Assembly: GCF_000224005.2 (NCBI RefSeq)
Contig: NZ_CP007031.1
Coordinates: 3,678,001-3,742,000 of the forward strand
Length of the DNA stretch: 64,000 nucleotides
Source: Marichromatium purpuratum 984
GTDB taxonomy: Bacteria > Pseudomonadota > Gammaproteobacteria > Chromatiales > Chromatiaceae
Direction of reading: 5' to 3'
Shown in pieces: positions 16,775-25,888 of the stretch. A program made the translations under genes and the position numbers. How positions within the stretch are numbered: position 1 is the stretch's first letter; the number at the start of each line of letters is the position of its first letter. The notes below the pieces were generated by a model, which was given only the letters and a program-made list of their open reading frames with translations, was not told the DNA's origin and searched no databases.

Positions 16775-18197
16775 CGCGGATCGCCCCGATGATCCGGCTG
16801 GTCGAACGTCCGGGCAGGAAGTCGAGCACCCGCACCTCGCCACCGCGCGCGCGCACGCAGTCGGCCCCGGCGATCTCCTCGACGTGGTAGTCGCCGCCCT
16901 TGACCAGCACGTCCGGGCCGACGGCGCAAATCAGCGCCTCCGGGGTGTCCTCGGAGAAGGGGCAGACCCAGTCGACCGAGGCCAGCCCGGCGAGCACCGC
17001 CATGCGCTGCTCGACGCCGTTGATCGGTCGCCCCTCGCCCTTGAGCCGGCGCACCGAGTCGTCGTCGTTGACCGCCACCACCAGCCGATCGCCGAGCGCG
17101 CGGGCCTGCTGCAGATAGGCGACATGACCCTCGTGGAGGATGTCGAAGCAGCCGTTGGTCATCACCACCCGCTCGCCGCGCGCGCGCGCCTCGGCCACGG
17201 TGTGCACCAGGGCGTCGCGATCGAGCAGGGTGCGCCACTCGCCGCCGCGATAGGCGCGCGCCAGTTCGCGCACGCCGACGCTGGCAGTGCCGAGCTTGGC
17301 CACCGCCAGCCCGGCGGCGCAATTGGCCAGGGCGCAGGCGGCGGGCAGCGGCATGCCGGCGGCGAGCGCGGCGGCGAGCGCGGCGATCACGGTATCGCCC
17401 GCGCCGGTGACGTCGAACACCTCGCGCGCCTGGGTCGGCAGGTGCAGCGCCTCGGCACCGGCGGCGAGCAGCAACATACCGCGCTCGCCCAGGGTCACCA
17501 GCAGCGCCTCCAGCGCCAGCTCGTCGCGCAGCCGCTCGGCGCGCGCGATCAGGGTGGCGTCGTCGGCGCAGGGGCCGACCACCGCCTCCAACTCGCCGCG
17601 ATTAGGGGTGAGCAGGGTGGCGCCGCGATAGCGCGCGAAGTCCGATCCCTTGGGGTCGACCAGCACCGGCAGGCCACGGGCGCGGGCGCGCTCGATCAGC
17701 CGCTGCGGATCGACCAGGGTGCCCTTGCCGTAGTCCGAGAGCAGCAGCAGCTGATGATGCGGCAGCGCGGCCTCGACCAGCGCCGGCAGCGGGTCCTCGG
17801 CCAGCGGCGCGAGCGACGCCTCGAAGTCGAGCCGGATGAGCTGCTGGTGATGGCTGAGCACCCGCAGCTTGGTGATGGTCGGCACGTCGTCGCGACGGTG
17901 CAGGTGCAGCGCGACCCCGGCCTCGCGCAGCGGCGCGGTCAGACACTCGGCGGCCTCGTCGCGACCGGTCACGCCGACGAGCGCGGTGCGCACGCCGAGC
18001 GCGGCGAGGTTGAGCGCGACATTGGCGCCGCCGCCGGGGCGGTCCTCGCGCCCGTCGATGCGCACCACCGGCACCGGGGCCTCGGGCGAGATACGGCGGG
18101 TGCAACCGCTCCAGTAGCGGTCGAGCATCAGGTCGCCGGCCACCAGGATGCTGGCGCGGCCGAAGTCGGGGAGATCGGGAAGGGGGATCGGGCTCAA
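16767..18197 (-). CDS. hldE: Bifunctional heptose 7-phosphate kinase / heptose 1-phosphate adenylyltransferase
   Basis: 476 residues, matching the 477 of the E. coli protein. It makes ADP-heptose for the lipopolysaccharide inner core. Residues 1 to about 320 form a PfkB-type kinase (GGGANVALNLAALGV near the start, catalytic DVTGAGDTVIAAL). Residues from about 340 form a nucleotidyltransferase with the HxGH motif in TNGCFDILHEGHVAYL and the closing GRSTSRIIGAIR. The start is TTG at 18197, 6 bases after GCGGAG. No ATG or GTG fits the family length, which supports the rare start. The gene overlaps waaA at its end. Confidence 0.94.
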   Translation of the reverse strand: MSPIPLPDLPDFGRASILVAGDLMLDRYWSGCTRRISPEAPVPVVRIDGREDRPGGGANVALNLAALGVRTALVGVTGRDEAAECLTAPLREAGVALHLHRRDDVPTITKLRVLSHHQQLIRLDFEASLAPLAEDPLPALVEAALPHHQLLLLSDYGKGTLVDPQRLIERARARGLPVLVDPKGSDFARYRGATLLTPNRGELEAVVGPCADDATLIARAERLRDELALEALLVTLGERGMLLLAAGAEALHLPTQAREVFDVTGAGDTVIAALAAALAAGMPLPAACALANCAAGLAVAKLGTASVGVRELARAYRGGEWRTLLDRDALVHTVAEARARGERVVMTNGCFDILHEGHVAYLQQARALGDRLVVAVNDDDSVRRLKGEGRPINGVEQRMAVLAGLASVDWVCPFSEDTPEALICAVGPDVLVKGGDYHVEEIAGADCVRARGGEVRVLDFLPGRSTSRIIGAIRDV

Positions 18198-18228
18198 GCT
18201 GGACTCCGCAATCGCACGGGACAGATCC

Positions 18229-20751
18229 CTAACATGATCGCACGAGTTCCTCGATCGGGCGCGGCCGACCGACGCCATAGCCCTGGGCGTAGTCGACACC
18301 GATGCCGCGCAGCACTTCCAGGGTCGCATCGCCGTCGACGAACTCGGCCACGGTGCGCATTCCCATCGCCTGACCGACCTCGTTGATCGAGCGCACCATG
18401 GTGCGAGCGACCGGGTTGTCGGCGATGTCCTTGATGAACATGCCGTCGATCTTGATGAAGTCGACCGGCAGGTTCTTCAGATAGGCGAAGGAGGACAAGC
18501 CGCTGCCGAAGTCGTCGAGGGCGAAGCGACAGCCGAGCGCGCGCAACGCCTCGATGAACTCGAGGGCATTGGTCATGTTGGAGATCGCCGCAGTCTCGGT
18601 GACCTCGAAGCAGAGCTTGGCGGCGATGGTGTCGTGTCGGTGCAACTGCGAGGCGATGCGATCGAGCAGTTGGGGGTCGCTCAGCGAGTGCCCGGAGAGG
18701 TTGATCGAGCACAGGTTGAGTCCGTCGAGATGCTCGGGGTGATCGCTGAGCCAGGCGAGGGCCGTCTCCAGCACCCACTCGTCGATCCGTCCGATCAGGT
18801 GATAGCGCTCGGCGGCGGGCAGGAAGGCGCCGGGCATCACCGCCGCGCCGTCGTCGTCGTACATCCGCAGCAGCAGCTCGTAGTGCGCGCCGTCGCCGTC
18901 GCCGTTGATCGGCACGATCGGCTGGAAGGCGAGCCCGAAGCGCGCCTGTTCGAGCGCCAGATTGATCCGCGACACCCACTGCATCTCGCCGTGACGGCGC
19001 GCCAGCTCGGCATCGTCGGCGGTATAGACATGGATGCGGTTGCGCCCGGCGTCCTTGGCCGCGTAGCAGGCGCTGTCGGCGGCGCTGAGCAGCGAGACCA
19101 GGCCCTCGCTGGTGGCGTCGATCGACACCAGCCCGATGCTCACCCCGAGCCGGAAGCGCTTGTCGCCCCAGATGAAGTGGAAATCCCCCACCGCCTTGCA
19201 CAGCGCCTCGGCGACCCGGATCGCACCGGCGTGCTCGCACCCCTCCATCAGCACCCCGAACTCGTCGCCGCCGAGTCGCGCCAGGGTGTCCTGCTGACGA
19301 ATGCAGGCGGCGAGCACATGGGCGAGCTGACGCAGCACCGCATCGCCGGCGATGTGTCCGCAGGTGTCGTTGATCACCTTGAACTGATCGAGGTCGAGAT
19401 AGCAGAGCGCATGCTGGCGGTGCTCGCGTCGCGCCTCCTCGATCGCCCGCTGCAGTCGTTGCTCGAAGGCACTGCGGTTGAGCAACCCGGTGAGCGCATC
19501 GAGATTGGCCTGACGACGCAGCTCCTCGGAGAGCCGATGGGCCTCGGTGTTGTCGAGCCAGGAGCCGACCAGCTCCACCGCCCGACCGCTGCCGTCGCAC
19601 AGCAGACGCACGCTGTCGCGTACCCAGCGCCAGTCGCCATCGCGATGACGCATGCGGTACTCGCCGTTGGCCGCGCGCTGGGCATCGCCGTCGAACATGG
19701 CGTCGAGCACGTCGAGATCGTCCGGGTGTATCAGCCCCTCCCACACCAGCGCGCCGTTGACCAGTTGCTCGGGGTCGTAGCCGAGCAGCTGACGGAGGTT
19801 GTCGCTGACGAAGATGAAGCGCGTCGGACGCTCCGGCTCGCGGGCATAGACCACCGCCGGACTGGCGGCGATGACGTGATGCAGCAGATCAAAGGAGCGC
19901 CGCATCGCCTCCTCGGCGCGACGGTGCGCGGCAAGATCGCGCACCACCGCGAACAGCTCCCCCCCGGCGGGCGTCTCGCCGCCGTCGCCGAGCGCGAGCA
20001 GCTTGATCTCGACCGGCAGCGGCGTCTCGTCGGCGCCGTCGAGCAACTCCAACTCGATGGCGCGTACCCGACCCTCGGCGCTGCCACCCGGTTCGCGCAG
20101 CTCGTCGAGCAGGGCGCTGACGCGCCCCCGATGATCGGGCGCGACCAGTTCGAGCAGCGGGCGATCGAGCACACTCTCAGGACGGCGCTGCAACAGCACC
20201 GCGACCCGGTCGTTGACGAAACGCACCCGACCGTCGCCGCTGAGCAGAAAGACCAGGTCGGGCGAGGCATGCACCAGGAAGCGATGGAGACGCTCGGAAT
20301 CGCGCAGCCGCGCCTGCATGGTCGCCTGGGCGCGAGTCAGTGCGCCGCGCTCGCAGGCGCGCGCGATCGCCGCGAGCAGGGTGTCGAGCCGATAGGGCTT
20401 GGCGACGAAGTCACAGGCACCGTGACGCAGCGCCCGGGTCGCCTCGGCCACCGAGCGGGTGGCGCTGACCACCACCACGGCGACCTCCTCGCCGCGCTCG
20501 GCGAGCCGGTCGAGCACCTGCACGCCGTCGCCGACCGGCAAGATCAGATCGAGCAGGATCAGGTCGAAGCGCTCGCGCTCGAGCTGTGCCAGGGCCTCGG
20601 CAACACCGGCGACGGCGCGCACCGAAAAGCCCCGCGTCCCGAGCAATCGCTCCAGGCTGGCGCGACTGCGTGGCTCGTCGTCGACCACCAGCAACCGTCG
20701 GCAGCCATCCCCGGCCAGCACCGAGGGGGAAGGGGATTGGGGATCGCTCAT
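18229..20751 (-). CDS. Response regulator with PAS, GGDEF and EAL domains (c-di-GMP turnover)
   Basis: 840 residues. Order: receiver domain (18-130; acidic pair D24-D25, phosphoacceptor D68, K118); coiled linker; PAS (about 155-275); PAS/PAC (about 300-415, HRDGDWRWVRDSV); GGDEF (about 425-580, intact RLGGDEFGVLM, motif at 494-498); EAL (about 595-835). The EAL motif itself reads ELL at 625-627. The other metal and catalytic positions are present: NLSG, EVTET, LDDFGSG, KID, AEFV and QGYGVG. Both synthase and phosphodiesterase activity are plausible. It lies 18 bases after the HDOD kinase gene, which is its likely partner. Confidence 0.9.
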   Translation of the reverse strand: MSDPQSPSPSVLAGDGCRRLLVVDDEPRSRASLERLLGTRGFSVRAVAGVAEALAQLERERFDLILLDLILPVGDGVQVLDRLAERGEEVAVVVVSATRSVAEATRALRHGACDFVAKPYRLDTLLAAIARACERGALTRAQATMQARLRDSERLHRFLVHASPDLVFLLSGDGRVRFVNDRVAVLLQRRPESVLDRPLLELVAPDHRGRVSALLDELREPGGSAEGRVRAIELELLDGADETPLPVEIKLLALGDGGETPAGGELFAVVRDLAAHRRAEEAMRRSFDLLHHVIAASPAVVYAREPERPTRFIFVSDNLRQLLGYDPEQLVNGALVWEGLIHPDDLDVLDAMFDGDAQRAANGEYRMRHRDGDWRWVRDSVRLLCDGSGRAVELVGSWLDNTEAHRLSEELRRQANLDALTGLLNRSAFEQRLQRAIEEARREHRQHALCYLDLDQFKVINDTCGHIAGDAVLRQLAHVLAACIRQQDTLARLGGDEFGVLMEGCEHAGAIRVAEALCKAVGDFHFIWGDKRFRLGVSIGLVSIDATSEGLVSLLSAADSACYAAKDAGRNRIHVYTADDAELARRHGEMQWVSRINLALEQARFGLAFQPIVPINGDGDGAHYELLLRMYDDDGAAVMPGAFLPAAERYHLIGRIDEWVLETALAWLSDHPEHLDGLNLCSINLSGHSLSDPQLLDRIASQLHRHDTIAAKLCFEVTETAAISNMTNALEFIEALRALGCRFALDDFGSGLSSFAYLKNLPVDFIKIDGMFIKDIADNPVARTMVRSINEVGQAMGMRTVAEFVDGDATLEVLRGIGVDYAQGYGVGRPRPIEELVRSC

Positions 20752-20769
20752 CGCTTCGCTCCGTCTCGC

Positions 20770-22818
20770 TCAGGGCCGACGCAACGGCAGCAGGATCTGA
20801 AAGCGACAACCGGCGTTCGGCCGACTGCGACAGCTCACCAGGCCCCCAGCCGCCTCGACCAGATTACGCACGATGGTCAGCCCCACCCCGGCATGTCCCG
20901 GCTTGGTGCTCTGTTGCGGCTGGAACAGGGTCTCCAGCCGCTCGGCGACAAGCCCCGGACCGTCGTCCTCGACCCGCAACTCGACATGGGCACGACCGCC
21001 AACCCGCACCCCGTCCTCCAGGACCACCGCGATCCGTCCGTCCTCACCGAGTGCCTCGGCGGCGTTGCGCACCAGATTGACCACCACTTGACGCAGGGCG
21101 TCGCTCTCCAGACGCAGCGGCGGCAGTGAGGTCGGACAGGTGCAGCTGAACGCGATCCCGCGCGGTCGGCACAGGGCGTGGTCGAGTACCCCGACGAGTC
21201 GGCGCAGCGACTCGGCCAGGTCCTCGTCGGCGCCGGCGCCGACGGCCTCGTCGCCATCGACCAGGCGCACCAGGATGCTCCCGACCCGCTCCAACTCCTC
21301 GCGCAACACCAGCAGATCGGCATTGGCCTCGGCGTCGTCGGCCAGACGCTGGGCGAGCAGTTCGAGATAGTTCTGGGCGATGCTCAGCGGATTGCCCGCC
21401 TCGTGCACCACCTGACGCAGTCGCGCCTGTTCGAGCAGCGCGCGCTCCTGCGCGGCGCGCTGGTGCAGCAACCGCTGGTCGCGCTGGCGCGCCAGCGCCC
21501 GACCACAGACCTCGCCGAAGGTCAGCAGCAACCGTTCGCGCTCGCGCAGCCGGGCGAGCTGCACCGCGCTCGGCGCCAGCACCAGCACCGCGCCGGAGAC
21601 ACCCGCGGCACGCAGCGGCAGGCAATAGAGCGCCTCGGCGCCGCCGGCGAGCTGGTGTTCGAGCACCCCGAGGTCGTCGTCCGCGAGCAGCGCCGAGCAG
21701 GGCTCGCCGGCGAAGGCGCGAGCGGGCAGGTGCGGACCGTCGGCGGCACAGTCGATCGCCTCGAATCCGGGGTCGGCCATCAGCGGGTCGTGCCCGCGCA
21801 ACCGCTCGCCTTCCTCCGCCACCAGGAAGCGTGCCCGGTCGATACCGAACAGTACCACCACGCAGCGCGCGATGGTCGCGAGCAACGCGCCCTCGTCCTC
21901 GGCGCGGGCGAGCTGGCCGTCGAGTCCGTCGACCAGCGCGCGATCACGCAGCGCGCGCGCCAGCGGCGCACCCGGCGCGCTACCGCTCTCGAACCCCAGT
22001 GCCGCGCACAGCGGCTCGACCTGTTGCTCGGCCTCGCGGTGCAGCCGCTGCGCCACCGTCGGGGTCAAACCGAACAGTGCGTCGGCCAACGCCAGGGCCT
22101 CGGGCTCGCTCCAGTGCGGGCTGTCGAGTGCATTGGCCAGGTGAACCAGGCGCAGCGCCGACGGCGCGTCGGCCAGTGCCGCGAGCGAGGCGTGATGGTG
22201 GCGTGCCGCCATCACCAGTGGCTCCGGCAACCGCCAGGCAGCGAGCAGCGCGCCACCCACGGCGCAGTGATCGACGCCGATCCGTTCGCGCTCGCACACG
22301 AGCAGACGCGCGGCGCCACCCTCGCCGGGAGGCTCGGGCGGCCACTCACCACACTGGGTGGCGATCACCAGGCGGCCGATATCGTGCAGCAGACCAGCGA
22401 GATAGAGCCGCTCGGGCTCGTCGATGGAGAGGGTACGGGCCAGGGCGCGGGCGAGCGCGGCGGTGACCAGGGCATGACGCCAGAAGGCGGCGAGCGTCGC
22501 GGCAGACAGCGGGCGCTCCGGGGTGAAGGCCTGGACCAGCGCGGTGGTCAGGGCAATGGTCTTGATGGTATCCAACCCGAGCGTGACCAACACCCGTTCG
22601 AGCGCGGTGAAGGTGGGCGCACGACGGCGGAAGGCGGCGGAGTTGGCGATCGCCAGCATCCGCGTGGTCAGCGACGGGTCGCGCGCGCAGATCCGCGCCA
22701 GGGTCTCGAACTCGACCTCGTCGTCGACGAAGGCATCGAGCAGTTCGAGCAGCACCAGGGGTGGCGAGGGCAGCGCGTCGAGCGCGGTCGGATCGATACC
22801 AATGCTTGCTGTGGCCAT
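20770..22818 (-). CDS. HDOD-domain sensor histidine kinase
   Basis: 682 residues. Residues 10-210 form an HDOD domain (SPPLVLLELLDAF, RDPSLTTRMLAIANSAAF, YLAGLLHDIGRLVIA). Residues about 300-440 look like a GAF domain. A histidine-kinase core follows: H-box QVVHEAGNPLSIAQNY with H472, N-box LVRNAAEAL, G boxes VEDDGPGLV and GHAGVGLTIV. There is no transmembrane segment, so it is a cytosolic kinase. HDOD domains are usually found in signalling scaffolds, and fusion to a kinase is less common. Its product would phosphorylate the receiver of the next gene (18229-20751). The ligand is unknown. Confidence 0.88.
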   Translation of the reverse strand: MATASIGIDPTALDALPSPPLVLLELLDAFVDDEVEFETLARICARDPSLTTRMLAIANSAAFRRRAPTFTALERVLVTLGLDTIKTIALTTALVQAFTPERPLSAATLAAFWRHALVTAALARALARTLSIDEPERLYLAGLLHDIGRLVIATQCGEWPPEPPGEGGAARLLVCERERIGVDHCAVGGALLAAWRLPEPLVMAARHHHASLAALADAPSALRLVHLANALDSPHWSEPEALALADALFGLTPTVAQRLHREAEQQVEPLCAALGFESGSAPGAPLARALRDRALVDGLDGQLARAEDEGALLATIARCVVVLFGIDRARFLVAEEGERLRGHDPLMADPGFEAIDCAADGPHLPARAFAGEPCSALLADDDLGVLEHQLAGGAEALYCLPLRAAGVSGAVLVLAPSAVQLARLRERERLLLTFGEVCGRALARQRDQRLLHQRAAQERALLEQARLRQVVHEAGNPLSIAQNYLELLAQRLADDAEANADLLVLREELERVGSILVRLVDGDEAVGAGADEDLAESLRRLVGVLDHALCRPRGIAFSCTCPTSLPPLRLESDALRQVVVNLVRNAAEALGEDGRIAVVLEDGVRVGGRAHVELRVEDDGPGLVAERLETLFQPQQSTKPGHAGVGLTIVRNLVEAAGGLVSCRSRPNAGCRFQILLPLRRP

Positions 22819-22924
22819 AGAACGAACACCGCAGATCGATCGTCGAGGGATCGCTCCAGGTCATCATTCCATGGTGTGCCCGTAGCGCATGATTGACGCG
22901 AAAAGTGTAATGAATTTCACCCGC

Positions 22925-23692
22925 TCATTCACCCGCCAATCGCGCACGCCAGCTCACCAGATCAGGCTTGGGGGCGTGTTTGATCGAGACCTTCCACCAG
23001 AAACCGAGCAGATCGTCGCCGAAGGAGATCGCCTTGCGCGGCAGTGCCAGCGGGTGATCGGCACGGGTCGCGGCGCCACGCAGACAGGTCGTCGCCGAGC
23101 GATAACCGGCGGCGGCGGCAAGCCTCGGGGTGTGATGATCGAAGCTGCCGAAGGGATAGCAGAGGTGCTGTACGGGGGCACCGAGCAGGTCTTCGAGTCG
23201 CGCCCGGCTGGCGCCCAGCTCCTCGGCCTGACGCGCAGGCTCACACGCGCCGAGCTTGACGTGGTTGGCGGTGTGCGAGCCGATGGTGATGCCCGCGGCA
23301 TGGACCTCGCGCAGCGCGGCGGCGTCCATCAGCTCGGGGACCGGGCGACCGGGATCCTTGGCGAACCACTCGGCGCGACGCCCGACCCAATCGCTGATGA
23401 CATAGACGGTGGCCGGGAAGCCGTGACGCGCGAGCACCGGCAGGGCGTGGTCGACGAAGTTGCGATAGCCGTCGTCGAAGGTCAGCACCACCGAGCGCGA
23501 CGCCAGCGTGCGCTCGCCGCGCAGCCCGGCGAGCGCCTCGTCGAGCCCGATCACCCGATAGCCGAGGCGCGCGAGCAACGCCATCTGCGCGCTGAAGCGA
23601 CGGCGATCGCAGTAGTTAGCGCGATGCGCGCGCATCGGCGCGAAATCGCCGACCTGGTGATACATCAGGATCGAGAGACGGGGCTCGCTCAT
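22925..23692 (-). CDS. Polysaccharide deacetylase (NodB-type) family protein
   Basis: 255 residues, cytosolic (no signal peptide visible). The carbohydrate esterase 4 motifs are present: motif 1 LTFDDGY with the Asp pair, motif 2 GSHTANH with the two metal-binding His. HLCYPFGSF gives the next conserved block. The N-terminal SILMYHQVGDF is typical of the family. It removes acetyl groups from N-acetylated sugars; the polymer acted on cannot be read here. It lies between the c-di-GMP pair and the complex-I-like operon, with gaps on both sides, so it may be transcribed alone. Confidence 0.88.
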   Translation of the reverse strand: MSEPRLSILMYHQVGDFAPMRAHRANYCDRRRFSAQMALLARLGYRVIGLDEALAGLRGERTLASRSVVLTFDDGYRNFVDHALPVLARHGFPATVYVISDWVGRRAEWFAKDPGRPVPELMDAAALREVHAAGITIGSHTANHVKLGACEPARQAEELGASRARLEDLLGAPVQHLCYPFGSFDHHTPRLAAAAGYRSATTCLRGAATRADHPLALPRKAISFGDDLLGFWWKVSIKHAPKPDLVSWRARLAGE

Positions 23693-23748
23693 GGTGACAC
23701 TCGTGCGATGGGGATGAGCGCCAAGGATACCGTCGTGGGCGGTCGCGA

Positions 23749-24267
23749 TCAGTCGCGATCCTGCGCCAACGCCGCCAGCAGCCCCTCGATCAGCTGCAGC
23801 GGGGTGGGCGGGCAGCCGGGGATGCGCACGTCGACCGGGATCACCCGCTCGACCGCGCCGCAGCTGGCATAGCTCTCGCCGAACTCGCCGCCGTCGCAGG
23901 CGCAGTCACCGGCGGCGATGACGAACTTGGGCGCGGGCATGGCGCGCCAGGTGCGGCGCAGCGCCTGCTCCATGTGACGCGACACCGGCCCGGTGACCAG
24001 CAGCGCGTCGGCATGACGCGGCGAGGCGCAGAAGCGGATGCCGAAGCGTTCGAGATCGTAATAGGCGTTGGCGAGGGCGTGGATCTCGATCTCGCAACCA
24101 CCGCAGGAACCGGCATCGACCTGACGGATCGCGAGGCTGTGGCCGAACCGCGCGTCGACCCGGCGGCGCAGCTCGATACCGAGACGTTCGAGCCCGGCGG
24201 CGTCGGGGCGGGCGACCGGCTCGGTACGCAGCCCGGTGCGGACGATCTGGTTGAGGATGCGGAACAT
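23749..24267 (-). CDS. hyfI: NuoB/HyfI-like iron-sulfur subunit of hydrogenase-4-related complex
   Basis: 172 residues of the NADH-dehydrogenase 20-kDa (small hydrogenase subunit) family. The Cys ligands of the proximal [4Fe-4S] cluster are in place: AGSCGGCEIEIHAL, GDCACDGG and RIPGCPPTP. It would pass electrons between the cluster and quinone or another acceptor at the peripheral arm. It is the last gene of the six-subunit operon, 31 bases after hyfG. HyfI of hydrogenase 4 and NuoB of complex I are both close in size. The operon context decides for the hydrogenase-4-like group. Confidence 0.88.
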   Translation of the reverse strand: MFRILNQIVRTGLRTEPVARPDAAGLERLGIELRRRVDARFGHSLAIRQVDAGSCGGCEIEIHALANAYYDLERFGIRFCASPRHADALLVTGPVSRHMEQALRRTWRAMPAPKFVIAAGDCACDGGEFGESYASCGAVERVIPVDVRIPGCPPTPLQLIEGLLAALAQDRD

Positions 24268-24298
24268 GGTTCAGTGCCTGTCGATGCTGGGGCGGGCG

Positions 24299-25888
24299 CT
24301 ACAGGTCCACCCCGGAGTAGGAGCCGTTGACCGACTTGTTGCACACCGGGAAGTCGGGGACGATGTTGCCGAGGATCAGGTGTTCGAGCGCCGGCCAGTT
24401 GAACCAGCTCGGGTCGCGCGGGAAGTAGCGCGCCACCCGCCCGGCGGCGTCGAGCCGCACCAGCGCGATCGACTCGCCGCGCCAGCCCTCGACCAACCCC
24501 AGCGCGCTGGCCTCGGGGCGCGGCGTCAGCGGCATCGCGATCGCGCCCTCGGGGAGCGCGGCGAGCAGCTGCTCGATCAGCCCCAGGCTGGCGTGGATCT
24601 CGCGCATCCGCACCCGCATCCGCGCCGCCACGTCGCCCTCGTGCTCGACCACCGCCGGCTGCAGCCGCAGCCGGTCGTAGGGTGCGTAGGGGACGTGGTG
24701 GCGCAGGTCGTGGTCGAGCCCGCTGGCCTTGGCGACATAGCCGGTGCAGCCGAGCGTGCGCGCTGTCTCGCGCCCGAGGATGCCGGTGGTGAGCAGACGG
24801 TCGTTGAGCGGCGGGTGGTCGTCGAGGATGTCGAACAGCCGGCGCAACACCCGACGCAACTCGCCGTGGGCCTGGATGAGTTGCTCCGGCGCGGCGGGGT
24901 CGAGGTCGCGCGCCACGCCGCCGGGGACCAGGGTGTCCATCAGCAGACGATGGCCGAAATGGTTGGCGTTGTCGCGCTGCCAGCGCTCGCGCAGCAGCGC
25001 GCACTGGCTCTGGCCGAAGCCGAAACCGACGTCGTTGCAGATCCCGCCGATGTCGCCGAGATGGTTGGCCACCCGCTCGCGCTCGGCGAGCAGCGCGCGC
25101 AGATAGAGCGCGCGCGCCGGTACCTCGGTGTCGCAGGCGCGCTCGAGTGCCTGACAGGCCGCCCAGGCATGGGCCACGGTGCTGTCGGCGGCGACCCGCG
25201 CGGCGAGTCGCACCAGCCCCGCCGCATCACGACCGACGGCATGCTTCTCGATACCCTTATGGACATAGCCGAGGCGCTCCTCGAGCCGCAGCACGTCCTC
25301 GCCCATCACCTGGAAACGGAAGTGCCCGGGGGCGATCACCCCGGCGTGCACCGGTCCCACCGGCACCTCACAGACGCCGTTGCCCTGCAGCCGCACGATC
25401 GGGTAGTCGCCATCGGCGGGGGTGCGACCGGGATGGTCGCCGGCGAGCGGGAAGTCGGGACACAGCGGGTGGGCCGTCTCCGGCCAGGCCTGATGACGGG
25501 TCCAGCGCACCGTGCCGCGCGGATGACCGAGGAAGCGCACCCCGAGGAGGTCCTGGGCATGGCGTTCGAGACGATCGACACCGGGGAAGAGCGGGGTGTG
25601 CGAGGCCAGCTCGGGCGGCGCACCCGTCACCTCGGTCTGCGCCAGCAGATAGCCGTCGGCGGCGGCGAACAGCGCCTGCACGCGCAGCCGCTCGTCATCG
25701 AGCGCATCGGCCCAGAGCCCGGCGTGACGCAGCCCGGCGTCGGCGGCGAGTTCGGCGAGCAGGCCCCAGTGCGCCGCCGGCAGCGCCAGACAGGACTCGA
25801 CCCCGGCAGCCGTGGCGCAGGGGGTGGCGCCGATGCCCGGGGCGGTGAGCAGCCCCTGCAGGTCGGCGAGCGGATCGGTGACGTTCAT
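24299..25888 (-). CDS. hyfG: NuoCD/HyfG-like large subunit without nickel ligands
   Basis: 529 residues: an N-terminal NuoC-like part (to about 170) fused to a NuoD/large-hydrogenase-subunit part. RLGYVHKGIEKHAVGR and LGDIGGICNDVGFG are clear family blocks. In [NiFe] hydrogenases the metal is held by RxCGxC and DPCxxC. Here the aligned places read RVAADSTVAHAW and, near the C-terminus, NGSYSGVDL, so no CxxC pair exists. The protein therefore cannot carry the NiFe site and resembles complex I or the energy-converting-hydrogenase-related (Ehr) group. ATGA overlap with hyfF. Confidence 0.88.
   Translation of the reverse strand: MNVTDPLADLQGLLTAPGIGATPCATAAGVESCLALPAAHWGLLAELAADAGLRHAGLWADALDDERLRVQALFAAADGYLLAQTEVTGAPPELASHTPLFPGVDRLERHAQDLLGVRFLGHPRGTVRWTRHQAWPETAHPLCPDFPLAGDHPGRTPADGDYPIVRLQGNGVCEVPVGPVHAGVIAPGHFRFQVMGEDVLRLEERLGYVHKGIEKHAVGRDAAGLVRLAARVAADSTVAHAWAACQALERACDTEVPARALYLRALLAERERVANHLGDIGGICNDVGFGFGQSQCALLRERWQRDNANHFGHRLLMDTLVPGGVARDLDPAAPEQLIQAHGELRRVLRRLFDILDDHPPLNDRLLTTGILGRETARTLGCTGYVAKASGLDHDLRHHVPYAPYDRLRLQPAVVEHEGDVAARMRVRMREIHASLGLIEQLLAALPEGAIAMPLTPRPEASALGLVEGWRGESIALVRLDAAGRVARYFPRDPSWFNWPALEHLILGNIVPDFPVCNKSVNGSYSGVDL

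Noticed and set aside
24299-25888. A true [NiFe] hydrogenase large subunit
   Set aside because: The two CxxC nickel-binding pairs are missing, so the enzyme cannot hold the metal site.
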